Below are positions 7,461 through 16,543 of a DNA stretch of 64,000 nucleotides, in pieces (position 1 is the stretch's first letter; each line of letters starts with the position of its first letter). Location of the stretch: assembly GCF_030817275.1 (NCBI RefSeq), contig NZ_JAUSZD010000002.1, positions 2,914,001 through 2,978,000 on the forward strand, in the 5' to 3' direction. Both the position numbers and the translations under genes were made by a program. Source of the stretch: Paenibacillus sp. V4I7 (lineage in GTDB: Bacteria; Bacillota; Bacilli; Paenibacillales; NBRC-103111). The notes below the pieces were generated by a model that had not been told where the DNA came from, made no database searches, and saw nothing but the letters and a program-made list of their open reading frames with translations.

Positions 7461-8130
7461 GCTTGTCATTGATTTTATGATGCTGATTTTCACGATAGTC
7501 GCAATGGCTTATTCGATTACTGGAAATCGGGCCCACGAAATAGTCGGAGTATTCCTGTTTATCTTGTTTATTGTCCACAATATCTTAAACCGGCGCTGGT
7601 ATAAGGCGATCCTTAAAGGCAAGTACAATGTATAGCGAATTATCGGTATAGCGATAAATCTGTTATTTCTGATGACTATGACTATGGCGCTGATTAGTGC
7701 CGTGCCTATATCCCGTGATCTATTCGACTCTATTTCTACCAATGATGATATGCTCGCTAGACAGACTCATGTTCTATCTGCATACTGGGGATTTATTCTT
7801 ATGGCTGTTCATATTGGAATATCCTGGGGAAGAATCATTCAAACGGTACGAAAAATGACAGGAATAACTGCTGAAAATCGCCAACGCCTCATTATCCTAC
7901 GTATACTTGTGGTGTTAATTGTTATCTATGGTGTGGAAGCTTCCGTTAAGGGGAATATGGGTTCCAAGCTATTTATATATAATCCTTTTGGTTGGGGCGG
8001 TAATGGTTCTCTTTTAAGTTTTATTAGAGATCAACTAGAGATCATGGGAATCTATATCGGCGGGACTCATTATTCGTTAATATTTATGCGGAAGCAGAAG
8101 GTAGCCATCAACGAAAAAATGACTGATTAG
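7447..8130 (+). pseudogene. DUF4405 membrane protein with an in-frame TAG
   Basis: ATG 7447 follows GGAAG inside the lipoprotein gene. The frame encodes MISRKLVIDFMMLIFTIVAM, then HEIVGVFLFILFIVHNILNR and WYKAILKGKYNV, then TAG (7633-7635). It resumes without any shift as RIIGIAINLLFL and continues through LSAYWGFILMAVHIGISWGR to the true stop at 8130. Removing one codon gives a normal 227-residue DUF4405 protein (cytochrome b561-like helices with the two HH/HxxH positions). So this is a one-base nonsense mutation, or read-through. The second half has no ribosome site of its own. Confidence 0.8.
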
Positions 8131-8345
8131 CGTTTTTTAAGGTGGTTGAAGCACAATAATTAACACTTTTAATGTGAATGTTCAATACTTGACAGATTAA
8201 GCGTAATTAACAATTGAAGAAGTCCTATACATGTTTAATATATAGACATATGTGCTACATCAAAGAAAGCCGACACTAGCTGGGATCAATGTGCTAAGAA
8301 GAAGACATTTATAATAGCCTATTTGGACATAAATCGAGGTGTATT

Positions 8346-9515
8346 TTGGTTAAACGCAATAATTTGTTGATTTTCATTTTAACCGTAGGAGTCTTCGGCA
8401 TTTTAAATACCGAAATGGGGGTTATTGGATTATTGCCTTCCATCTCTGATCACTTTAATGTGAGTGTATCCACTGCAGGATGGTTGGTAAGTTCTTTTGC
8501 CCTTGCAGTTGCAGTGTCTGGTCCAATCTTGCCATTATTGTTTTCGGGTATGAATCGGAAGAAGGTCATGTTACTGGTACTTGGTGTTTTCGTTCTGGGG
8601 AATATAGTCTCCATATTTACATCTAGCTTTACTGTTGCATTAATTGCTCGTGTAATACCAGGGATTTTTCATCCAGTTTATTGTTCATTGGCATTTACTG
8701 TAGCTGCGGCCTCGGTTAATAAAGAAGAAGCTCCAAAAGCTGTTTCAAAAGTTTTTATTGGAGTATCTGCCGGAATGGTAATCGGTGTACCAATCGCCAG
8801 TTTCATTGCAAGTGTAACTACTTTACAAATGGCGATGGTATTCTTTGCTGCTGTAAATATTATGGTATTCATTGCTACATTACTATTTGTACCATCTATA
8901 CCTGTTGAGGAAAGACTTTCTTACGGAGCACAATTATCCGTGTTAAAAAAACCAATTACATGGCTTTCCATCGTGGCTATTCTTTTAATCAACTCAGCAA
9001 TATTTGGAGTTTATAGTTATCTTGCTGAGTATCTGAAAACTGTTACGAATATGTCTTCGAATACAATTAGTTCAATGTTGTTTATATACGGTGGTGCCAA
9101 TATTATTGGAAACGTAGTCGCAGGAAAGCTACTCACTAATAATGCTAGCAAATCTGTCGTATCTTTTCCTTTTATATTAGGAGCTGTTTACACCATATTA
9201 TTCTTCACAGGACAGTTTAGCCTACCAATGGCGATCATTACTTTAATCTGGGGTATATTAGCTGGTATAGGGGCGAATATGAATCAATATTTGATGATGT
9301 CTTCGGCTCCTGAAGCACCTGATTTTGCTAATGGACTATTTTTAACATCTGCTAACTTAGGGGTAACATTTGGTGCTGCTGTAGGTGGGTTATTTATAGA
9401 GGAAATGGGTACACAATATGTCGTATTAGTGGGACTACTATCATTAGTATTGAGTTTTATAACCATTTTACTAAGAAACTACATGTTTACTCCCACTCGA
9501 CAAGTTTCAAGATAA
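8346..9515 (+). CDS. MFS transporter, DHA1 family (AraJ/YdhP-like)
   Basis: TTG start at 8346, five bases after GAGGTG. 389 residues with 12 predicted helices. The N-terminus (LLIFILTVGVFGILNTEMGV, then GLLPSISDHFNVS) and the loop SGMNRKKVMLLVLGVFVLGN are typical of DHA1 sugar or drug efflux permeases of the AraJ/YdhP/NepI kind. The substrate cannot be deduced. It stands alone, with a roughly 80-base gap to the following alcohol dehydrogenase gene in the same direction. Confidence 0.85.
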   Translation: MVKRNNLLIFILTVGVFGILNTEMGVIGLLPSISDHFNVSVSTAGWLVSSFALAVAVSGPILPLLFSGMNRKKVMLLVLGVFVLGNIVSIFTSSFTVALIARVIPGIFHPVYCSLAFTVAAASVNKEEAPKAVSKVFIGVSAGMVIGVPIASFIASVTTLQMAMVFFAAVNIMVFIATLLFVPSIPVEERLSYGAQLSVLKKPITWLSIVAILLINSAIFGVYSYLAEYLKTVTNMSSNTISSMLFIYGGANIIGNVVAGKLLTNNASKSVVSFPFILGAVYTILFFTGQFSLPMAIITLIWGILAGIGANMNQYLMMSSAPEAPDFANGLFLTSANLGVTFGAAVGGLFIEEMGTQYVVLVGLLSLVLSFITILLRNYMFTPTRQVSR

Positions 9516-9595
9516 GGAATTCCTCTATTTTTTAAACAAATCTAACCAATACGAATGAAATAACAAATAGTTCATGAATTGTAGGAGGTAATACG

Positions 9596-10636
9596 ATGAT
9601 AATTGCTAATGCACGTGCTGTATTCAGCCCAGAGGGTCCGTTCAAACTGACCACGATTGAGCGCAGGGATCTTGAGCCGCATGATGTCCTTATTGAAATT
9701 AAGTACGCAGGTATTTGCCACTCTGACATCCATACAGCCCGCGGCGAGTGGGGACCGGTAAACTATCCTCTCGTTCCAGGGCACGAGATTGCCGGAATAG
9801 TCATCCAGGTTGGTTCGGAAGTTACAAAGTATGCCGTTGGCGACCGAGTAGGGGTAGGCTGCATGGTTGACTCCTGCAGAGAATGTGAACACTGCCGTAA
9901 GGGAGATGAACAGTATTGCCTCAGTGGAAATACCGGCACCTACGCCGCGATCGATAGGTACGGGCAATATACGCAGGGCGGTTATTCCACTCATATCGTC
10001 GTAACCGAAGACTTCGTGGTCCGAATTCCTGACAGCCTTGGGCTTGACGTTGCCGCTCCGCTGCTGTGCGCCGGTATTACAACGTACTCGCCGCTGCGCC
10101 ACTGGGGAGCTGGCCCTGGCAAGAAGGTAGCCGTTGTTGGATTTGGTGGGCTTGGCCATATGGCAGTAAAGCTCGCTCATGCCATGGGGGCAGAGGTTAC
10201 GGTTTTATCACAGAGCCTGAAGAAGAAAGTAGACGGTTTGCGTCTTGGTGCGGACCAATATTATGCCACGAACGATCCAGAGACGTTTAAGACATTGGCG
10301 GGTTCGTTCGACCTTATCGTCAATACAGTAAGCGCGAAGATTGATATTAGTGCCTACCTTTCGTTGCTGGCGCTGGACGGTACACTGGTCAATGTCGGTG
10401 CCCCAGCCGAGCCGATGGAGGTTAACGTATTTCCGCTTATCCTTCAGCGTCGGTCGTTTGCCGGCTCAATGATCGGCGGCATTCGCGAAACGCAGGAAAT
10501 GCTTGATTTCTGCGCTGAACACCACATTGCTCCTGAGATTGAGGTTATTGCTGCTAAGCAGATTGATGAAGCTTGGGCGCGCGTATTAGCTTCCGATGTC
10601 CGGTATCGCTTCGTGATCGACATCAACACGATGTAG
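9596..10636 (+). CDS. Zinc-dependent alcohol dehydrogenase
   Basis: ATG 9596 behind GTAGGAGG. 346 residues of the medium-chain dehydrogenase family. Catalytic zinc ligands are Cys41 and His63-Glu64 ([12 protein letters not shown] ... VPGHEIAG). The structural zinc loop Cys94, Cys97, Cys100, Cys108 ([15 protein letters not shown]) is complete. The Rossmann motif is [19 protein letters not shown]. The closest relatives by pattern are the NADP-preferring cinnamyl-alcohol/YahK group, which reduce aldehydes. Together with the MFS exporter upstream it could handle a toxic aldehyde, but that is inference. Confidence 0.9.
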   Translation: MIIANARAVFSPEGPFKLTTIERRDLEPHDVLIEIKYAGICHSDIHTARGEWGPVNYPLVPGHEIAGIVIQVGSEVTKYAVGDRVGVGCMVDSCRECEHCRKGDEQYCLSGNTGTYAAIDRYGQYTQGGYSTHIVVTEDFVVRIPDSLGLDVAAPLLCAGITTYSPLRHWGAGPGKKVAVVGFGGLGHMAVKLAHAMGAEVTVLSQSLKKKVDGLRLGADQYYATNDPETFKTLAGSFDLIVNTVSAKIDISAYLSLLALDGTLVNVGAPAEPMEVNVFPLILQRRSFAGSMIGGIRETQEMLDFCAEHHIAPEIEVIAAKQIDEAWARVLASDVRYRFVIDINTM

Positions 10637-10717
10637 AATGAATAACGAGTAATGGGCACGAAGAAGAAGATCCATGAATTATGATCCAAAAAAAAGTAGC
10701 AGCAGCAATGGGGAAAA

Positions 10718-10816
10718 TGTATGGATATTTGTGTCAAAAATGCAGGGAGTTTTGTGTCATTAGATGTAGGGTGACAAGAACATATTCTCATTAATAGTCG
10801 CGTAAATCGCGGCTTT
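10718..10816. repeat. IS-end-like direct repeats and GC hairpin
   Basis: Two imperfect ~22-bp direct repeats (TTTGTGTCA...ATG.AGGG, about 10726-10770) are followed by GACAAGAACATATTCTCATT (from 10773) and a short stem TCGCG/CGCGG with a T-rich tail. The same GACAAGAAC motif plus GC hairpin recurs at 58284-58415. No transposase is nearby. I read it as a solo insertion-sequence end. It fills most of the 10637-11009 gap. Confidence 0.4.
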
Positions 10817-11009
10817 TATATTTAATGGGATCAAGTTCTTTCTTCTTCATCAGTGGAGGTCTTCCGGTTCTCGTACGCAAGGATGTTTGCCTGCCGCGCT
10901 GAGATCTCGCAGAACACTACAAGGATGAGCTTTTCTCGTGAAAGTGGGATGCTCCAACAGGATACACCCTAGAAAGCCCAATTCGCAAGGAAAGGAGAGG
11001 GTATTGATT

Positions 11010-11296
11010 ATGACTAAGCTGAGCAAAAGGATTAAAGTAACGACGATCTTAGGGATTTCCTTGTCTTTTGTCATGGCATCATGCTCGACGAAGGATATGG
11101 CAGTCAGGCAATCGCCGTTTCCCTCAAATGCCGGTTACAGTGGTTCGAGTTCAAAATAGGTAAAGAATCTACCTATGTTGACGGCATCCACACGGCGACA
11201 GGTAATTACGGGAGCCGCGACTCGTCCATCTCCGTGACTATCACCATGGTTGATGACGTTATTTCAAATTTTTATAATTTTCAAAATATATTATAA
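11010..11296 (+). pseudogene. FMN-binding-domain lipoprotein, frameshifted and truncated
   Basis: ATG 11010 follows AAGGAAAGGAGAGG. The N-terminus MTKLSKRIKVTTILGISLSF then VMASC is a lipoprotein signal (Cys25). The frame ends at 11159 after SGSSSK. In the next frame natural sequence resumes: STYVDGIHTATGNYGSRDSS then ISVTITMVDDVIS, the N-terminal part of an FMN_bind domain (YxDGxYxAxGxY). It then runs into AT-rich non-homologous sequence to 11296. So there is one indel and loss of the domain's C-terminal half. Such lipoproteins carry covalent flavin in extracytoplasmic electron transfer. Confidence 0.65.
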
Positions 11297-11405
11297 AATT
11301 CGAATAATGTGTGAAGGAATTTTCAAAAATTCATTGAATATCTTTAAAATACTTAATTTGTTCATTGGAAAAAGTGACTGTGAATGGGAAGGGGCTAATT
11401 TATTG

Positions 11406-12605
11406 ATGAATACGGAAATGGCTCGGACCGGGAATCTCCAGCTAATGAAAGAAATTAACCAGGCATTGATATTTAATGCCATTCGGGAGAAAGGGCCTTT
11501 GTCCCGTTCCCAATTAGCAAAGGATTTGCGGTTAAGCCCGAGCACGGCAACAGTGATCGTCGATCATTTCATTGCCATTGGTTTCGTAAAAGAAGTAGGT
11601 AAGGGAGATTCCAGTGGAGGAAGGAAGCCAATATTGGTCGAGCTGGCAAAGGATGCCGGAATGGTGGTCGCCATAGATCTGGAGCAAAGCCGTGCCGCCA
11701 TCCTCAATCTGAATGCCGAATTCCTGATCACTAAACCGATTCCTGCCATCAAGCAAGGAGACCTTATCGCGATCCTGCTTGAGGTTATTCACGAAATGGT
11801 CCGGAAAATTCAAGGTCCGCGCTTGCTTGGTATTGGCATTGCCGTACCGGGCATCATCGATCCGAATAAGAGCAGGGTCATAACCGCCTCAAGCTTGAAT
11901 ATTAACCACTTGTCGCTGAAAGAGGAGCTGGAGAGGCATTTTCAAGTTCCGACTCTATTGGAGAACGATGCAAATGCAGCCGCCTATGGAGAATTTCTTT
12001 ATGGCCGAAGCCAGAATGTACAGAATTTTCTTTACCTTCACGTGGGCAAAGCGGTTGGAGCTGGACTGTTTCTCTCAGGTAACTTGTTTACCGGAGGTGC
12101 TGGAGGCGCCGGGGAATTCGGGCATATTTCCGTTGACGAATCCGGTCCCCTTTGCCATTGTGGCAACATTGGGTGCCTTGGGAAGCTGATTGGGGCCGAG
12201 ATGTTGATGGACCAATGGCGTAGCTGGACTGGCAGTGAGGATGTTCCCTCACTAGCGGAGCTCGCTCGGCTTAGCAACGAGGGGGAGTTCCATGCATTAC
12301 GCTTGATGGATTATGTGGGAGAGATGCTGGGAAGAGGGATTGTGACTCTAGTACATTTGTTTAATCCTTCGTTAATTCTAATAGGAGGTGAGCTTGCATT
12401 AAATAACGAGCGTTTGTTCGATCAGGTTAAAAAGCAAGTGAAAACACGCAACATGCGAGTGTTTTCAGAGCACGTACAAATTGAGGAATGTTTGACCCGC
12501 TTAAACGCCGGGATTATTGGCGCGGGGTCGCTAGCCTTGAACCATTTTTTTCAAAATGTCAGTTTCGAAATGGGAGACAGAACGGAGAGGGCGCATCATG
12601 ATTAA
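11406..12605 (+). CDS. ROK-family transcriptional regulator (XylR/NagC type)
   Basis: Start at ATG 11406 or the adjacent TTG 11403, behind GAAGGGG; longer in-frame extensions are AT-rich and unlike the family. About 399 residues. The N-terminal winged helix reads TGNLQLMKEINQALIFNAIR ... SRSQLAKDLRLSPSTATVIV. A ROK sugar-kinase fold follows with DLEQSRAA, GIGIAVPGIIDP and the zinc motif CHCGNIGCLG. It should bind a sugar or sugar phosphate and repress the operon it heads. The stop overlaps the next gene's ATG by 8 bases, so it is co-transcribed with the dehydrogenases and importer. Confidence 0.9.
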   Translation: MNTEMARTGNLQLMKEINQALIFNAIREKGPLSRSQLAKDLRLSPSTATVIVDHFIAIGFVKEVGKGDSSGGRKPILVELAKDAGMVVAIDLEQSRAAILNLNAEFLITKPIPAIKQGDLIAILLEVIHEMVRKIQGPRLLGIGIAVPGIIDPNKSRVITASSLNINHLSLKEELERHFQVPTLLENDANAAAYGEFLYGRSQNVQNFLYLHVGKAVGAGLFLSGNLFTGGAGGAGEFGHISVDESGPLCHCGNIGCLGKLIGAEMLMDQWRSWTGSEDVPSLAELARLSNEGEFHALRLMDYVGEMLGRGIVTLVHLFNPSLILIGGELALNNERLFDQVKKQVKTRNMRVFSEHVQIEECLTRLNAGIIGAGSLALNHFFQNVSFEMGDRTERAHHD

Positions 12606-13587
12606 AATAGGCTTGGTGGGAGCTGGTACGATGGGCAATACGCACCATCGGGCGTATAGGCAGCTAACTGACGTAACCATTGAAGCGGTTTGCGATGTAG
12701 TCACAGAAAAGGCGCAGAAGATTGCTGGCGGATGGAACGCCGATATATACAGCAGTCTGGAGGATTTGTTGAAAAATGCTAACATCGATGCAGTCGATAT
12801 TTGTCTGCCCACCGATCTTCACCGTGAGGCGGTAGAGCTTGCAGCTGCATATGGCAAGCATGTTTTCTGCGAGAAGCCTATTGCGCTTACAGTGGATGAC
12901 GCTACGGCCATGATCGAAGCCTGCAAAAAGGCAGATGTGACACTGATGGTGGGTCACGTCGTTCGATTTTTCCCGGAATATCGCTCGGCGAGAGAGCTGC
13001 TGCAATCCGAGAGGCTAGGCAAGCCGGGCGTTGTTCGGACGATCCGCTCCGGCGCATTTCCCAAATGGTCAACCTGGTTCGGCGATTATGCGCGAAGCGG
13101 GGGACCGATTATCGATCTCGCCATTCATGATATTGACTATTTGCGTTGGTGCTTCGGGCCGGTCCGCCGGGTATTCAGCCGGACGCTCGGCGGGAAACAC
13201 GAAAAATTCGATCATTCGCTTACGCTGATTCGCTTCGAGAGTGGCGTTATGGCGCACGTAGAAGCAAGCTGGGCTTACCCGCAGGGCGCGCCTTTCCAGA
13301 CTTCACTGGAGATCGCGGGCACCAAAGGAATGGTTCAATACGATAGAGATAAATCAAATTCCGTCGTTCAGTTCAGCGCCACTACAGCGGCAGCTGGCGT
13401 GCCGGATAGCCCGCTCGCGAAAAGCCCTTATGCACTTGAACTGGAACATTTTGTTCACTGCGTAAAGAATAAGGAAGTTCCACTTACCTCAGGCGAGGAA
13501 GCTTTGGAGTCGCTTAAGATAGGTCTCGCAGCATTGCACTCCGCACAGAGCAACAAACCGGTCGATTTGGAGGTTGTCAATCGATGA
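12598..13587 (+). CDS. Gfo/Idh/MocA-family oxidoreductase (1)
   Basis: ATG 12598 behind ACGGAGAGG, overlapping the ROK stop. 329 residues: an N-terminal Rossmann fold (IKIGLVGAGTMGNTHHRAYR), then DICLPTDLHREAVELAA and the signature FCEKPIAL with catalytic-lysine region EKP. The C-terminal fold has GGPIIDLAIHDIDYLRWCFG, whose His-Asp pair suits inositol/sugar dehydrogenation. It oxidises a sugar or cyclitol with NAD(P). The pairing with a second homologue and an importer suggests conversion of the incoming sugar in two redox steps. Confidence 0.9.
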   Translation: MIKIGLVGAGTMGNTHHRAYRQLTDVTIEAVCDVVTEKAQKIAGGWNADIYSSLEDLLKNANIDAVDICLPTDLHREAVELAAAYGKHVFCEKPIALTVDDATAMIEACKKADVTLMVGHVVRFFPEYRSARELLQSERLGKPGVVRTIRSGAFPKWSTWFGDYARSGGPIIDLAIHDIDYLRWCFGPVRRVFSRTLGGKHEKFDHSLTLIRFESGVMAHVEASWAYPQGAPFQTSLEIAGTKGMVQYDRDKSNSVVQFSATTAAAGVPDSPLAKSPYALELEHFVHCVKNKEVPLTSGEEALESLKIGLAALHSAQSNKPVDLEVVNR

Positions 13588-14579
13588 ACAAGCTGAGGAT
13601 CGGAATGATCAGTTTCGCCCATATAGGCCATGCTAATAGCTATGCGGCGGGGCTGCAGACTATTGAAGGCGTAGAAATTACCGGAGTTTTCGATGATGAC
13701 CCGCAGCGCGGACAAGAAGCTGCCAAACGCTTCAACACAACCTTTTACCCCGACTATAAACAGCTCTTGCAGCAGATCGACGGGGTCGTCATCTCTTCCG
13801 AGAATAAAAAGCACTTTCCTTTGGCCATCGCAGCGGCTACAGCGAAAAAGCACATTCTGGTCGAAAAGCCGATCACGACAAATGGGGGGGAGGCCCGTGA
13901 GCTGATTGACTTGTGCGCTAAGCAAAATCTCGTGCTGCAAACCGCCTTTCCCGTACGTGAGAACGAATCGGTGAAATTAGTCAAACACCAAATCGACTCC
14001 GGAGATATCGGCGATATTGTTGCCATTGCGGCAACGAATCACGGAAAAATGCCGGGAGGCTGGTTTGTCGACAAGGCTCTGTCCGGCGGCGGTGCGGTTC
14101 TCGACCATACAGTCCACGTTGTAGACCTAATGAGATGGTTCCTCCAGAGTGAAGTGAGGGAAGTATACGCAGAGGCCGATACTCTCCTGCATGATATCCC
14201 GGTCGACGATTGCGGGCTGCTTTCAATGATCTTTGATAACGGCGTAATCGCTACTTTGGATACGAGCTGGTCAAGGCCTGAATCGTTCTCCACTTGGGGC
14301 GACGTAACCATGAGGATCATTGGAAAGGAAGGCGCCATTCACTTGGACGCGTTCGCGCAGGCGGGCAGCTTATGGGAAAACGGATCAACCAATTCACATA
14401 AAAATGTGAACTGGGGCGATAAGTCCAACACTGCTCTGGTTGCGGAGTTTATCGCCAGCATTCGTGAAAACCGCCAGTCCAGCATCACCGGCTTGGATGG
14501 ACTGCGTGCCGCCGAGGTGGCATGGTCCGCTTATGAATCTGTCGAGCAAGGCAAGATGATACAGGTAAAGCATTACTGA
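13584..14579 (+). CDS. Gfo/Idh/MocA-family oxidoreductase (2)
   Basis: ATG overlaps the previous TGA (ATGA at 13584-13587). 331 residues: MISFAHIGHANSYAAGLQ replaces the classical GxGxxG Rossmann loop, which is unusual but seen in one branch of the family. ILVEKPITTNGGEARELI holds the EKP motif, and GGGAVLDHTVHVVDLMRWF is the C-terminal catalytic segment. It is a likely partner of the preceding dehydrogenase; the atypical nucleotide loop may mean a different cofactor preference. Confidence 0.85.
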   Translation: MNKLRIGMISFAHIGHANSYAAGLQTIEGVEITGVFDDDPQRGQEAAKRFNTTFYPDYKQLLQQIDGVVISSENKKHFPLAIAAATAKKHILVEKPITTNGGEARELIDLCAKQNLVLQTAFPVRENESVKLVKHQIDSGDIGDIVAIAATNHGKMPGGWFVDKALSGGGAVLDHTVHVVDLMRWFLQSEVREVYAEADTLLHDIPVDDCGLLSMIFDNGVIATLDTSWSRPESFSTWGDVTMRIIGKEGAIHLDAFAQAGSLWENGSTNSHKNVNWGDKSNTALVAEFIASIRENRQSSITGLDGLRAAEVAWSAYESVEQGKMIQVKHY

Positions 14580-14644
14580 TCTTCCAGCACCCTGATGAAG
14601 ACAAGGGTACGATATGTTCTATACTGTGCTTTAGGAAGAGGTGA

Positions 14645-15613
14645 ATGTTTTTGCAGGACACTTCATTGCAGCCGCAAAAGGTTGTTCAGCCCAAATCGAG
14701 AACGCGGACGATCTTAAAGCCTTACCTTAGAAACTGGGAGCTATATTTGCTCATTTCCCCAGTTCTAGCTTACTTTATCATTTTTGAATATATTCCGATG
14801 TACGGTGTTCAAATCGCTTTCAAAAATTTTGTCGCCACCAAAGGAATATGGGGCAGTTCATGGATAGGCATGAGGCATTTCGAGCGCTTCTTCGACAGCT
14901 ATTTCTTCTGGCGGCTCATTACCAATACGCTGGGAGTTAGCTTATATCAGCTGGTGGTGGGGTTCCCGGTGCCTATCATTCTTGCTTTAATGATTAATGA
15001 AGTAAAGCAATCGAGGATATTTTTCAAAAAAATAGTGCAAACGGTTACATATGCGCCGCATTTTCTTTCCACGGTTGTGCTCGTCGGCATAGTCGTTATG
15101 TTTCTCGCTCCGGAAACCGGCATGATCAATAAGTTAATCGTGCTTTTCGGAGGACAGCCTATTTCGTTTATTACGGAGCCGGCTTGGTTCAAAACGATTT
15201 ACGTCGGATCGGGTGTGTGGCAACAAATGGGGTGGAGCTCAATCATTTACCTTGCGGCGCTGGCAGGCATCGATCCTCAGCTTCACGAAGCGGCCAAGGT
15301 AGACGGGGCTACGCGGCTGCAGCGCATTTGGCACGTCAATTTGCCGGGGATTATGCCAACGATTGTCATATTGCTGATTCTAAACATGGGATCGATCATG
15401 GGTGTTGGCTTCGAAAAAGTTTTTCTCATGCAGAATGATCTTAACTTAGAAAGCTCCGAAGTCATTTCCACTTACGTGTACAAAAGCGGTATCATCCAGG
15501 CGCAGTACAGCTTCTCCGCAGCAATCGGCCTTTTTAACTCGATCATCAACTTTATTCTTCTCATACTCGTGAACTTTGCAGCTAAACGAATGAATCAAAC
15601 CAGCCTATGGTAA
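14645..15613 (+). CDS. CUT1 sugar ABC importer permease, LplB-like
   Basis: 322 residues starting at ATG 14645 behind AGGAAGAGGTG. Six membrane helices, beginning WELYLLISPVLAYFIIFEYI. The cytoplasmic EAA loop EAAKVDGATRLQRIWHVNLP couples to the ATPase. The opening SPVLAYFIIF...PMYG is typical of the LplB/YtcP-partner group that imports oligosaccharides in Paenibacillus. It is encoded 15 bases before its partner. No ATPase gene is present, so a shared MsmX-like ATPase is presumed. Confidence 0.92.
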   Translation: MFLQDTSLQPQKVVQPKSRTRTILKPYLRNWELYLLISPVLAYFIIFEYIPMYGVQIAFKNFVATKGIWGSSWIGMRHFERFFDSYFFWRLITNTLGVSLYQLVVGFPVPIILALMINEVKQSRIFFKKIVQTVTYAPHFLSTVVLVGIVVMFLAPETGMINKLIVLFGGQPISFITEPAWFKTIYVGSGVWQQMGWSSIIYLAALAGIDPQLHEAAKVDGATRLQRIWHVNLPGIMPTIVILLILNMGSIMGVGFEKVFLMQNDLNLESSEVISTYVYKSGIIQAQYSFSAAIGLFNSIINFILLILVNFAAKRMNQTSLW

Positions 15614-15628
15614 TGGAGGGGACACCAC

Positions 15629-16510
15629 ATGGATAATAGCCGGGGAGACCGGGTGTTCGATACCATTAATACCCTATTGCTTGTACTAATTACCGTTATT
15701 GTTTTGTATCCTCTTTTGTTTGTACTAAGCGCGTCCATCAGTGAACCCTCCGTGGTAGCTAGAGGCCAGCTTTGGCTGCTACCCAAGGGTATCAACTTTA
15801 TCGGTTACGAGCGCGTATTTCAAAATAAGGAGATATTGACCGGGTACATGAATACGATTGTATACACCCTGGTCGGTACGGCGATCAACCTCGTGCTAAC
15901 GATATGCGCAGCGTATCCTCTATCGAGACCGGACTTCCGTGGACGCTACGTTATTACCGCTATTATCGTATTTACGATTTTTTTCAGCGGCGGATTGATT
16001 CCGTCGTATTTGCTGGTGAAAAATCTGGGCATGCTCAACACCATTTGGGCGCTGATTATTCCGAATGCGATTTCGGTATATAACGTGATCATCATGAGGA
16101 CGTTTTTCCAAAGCAGCATTCCTCACGAGATACAAGAGGCAGCTTCGATAGACGGCTGCAATAATTTCCGGATTTTACTGCGTGTGGTACTGCCGTTGTC
16201 TATGCCAATCATTGCGGTCATGATTCTGTTCTACGCGGTCGGACACTGGAATGCGTTCTTTAACGCCTTGATCTATTTATCAGATCGTGCCAAATACCCG
16301 CTGCAGCTCATCCTGAGAGAAATATTAATTCAGGGGCAAATGGCGGCCATGATTGATATGGCAGATGATTCACTAGCGAAGAAGCTCATGGAAGTCGAAG
16401 TCATCAAGTACGCCGTCGTCGTAATCGCCAATTTGCCAGTGCTTTTGCTATATCCGCTTTTACAAAAGTATTTCGTTAAGGGTGTAATGATAGGAGCCCT
16501 TAAAGGATAA
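15629..16510 (+). CDS. CUT1 sugar ABC importer permease, YtcP-like
   Basis: 293 residues, ATG 15629 behind TGGAGGGGAC. Six helices. The EAA loop is EIQEAASIDGCNNFRILLRV followed by VLPLSMP. The C-terminus reads PLLQKYFVKGVMIGALKG, the standard YtcP-type ending that contacts the partner permease. It forms the heterodimeric channel with the gene upstream, and the binding protein follows 33 bases downstream. Confidence 0.92.
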   Translation: MDNSRGDRVFDTINTLLLVLITVIVLYPLLFVLSASISEPSVVARGQLWLLPKGINFIGYERVFQNKEILTGYMNTIVYTLVGTAINLVLTICAAYPLSRPDFRGRYVITAIIVFTIFFSGGLIPSYLLVKNLGMLNTIWALIIPNAISVYNVIIMRTFFQSSIPHEIQEAASIDGCNNFRILLRVVLPLSMPIIAVMILFYAVGHWNAFFNALIYLSDRAKYPLQLILREILIQGQMAAMIDMADDSLAKKLMEVEVIKYAVVVIANLPVLLLYPLLQKYFVKGVMIGALKG

Positions 16511-16543
16511 ATCATGTTTCATTAAAAACAGGGAGGTTTATCT

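Noticed and set aside
2407..7635. Stop-codon recoding (selenocysteine, pyrrolysine or reassigned TAG)
   Set aside because: The internal stops are TAA, TAG and TAG in different families, frameshifts are equally common nearby, and no SECIS- or PYLIS-like hairpin follows; ordinary gene decay explains them.
10637..11009. Riboswitch or leader RNA before the FMN-binding lipoprotein
   Set aside because: No conserved FMN (RFN) or other riboswitch core could be seen; the stretch is better explained by IS-end-like repeats.
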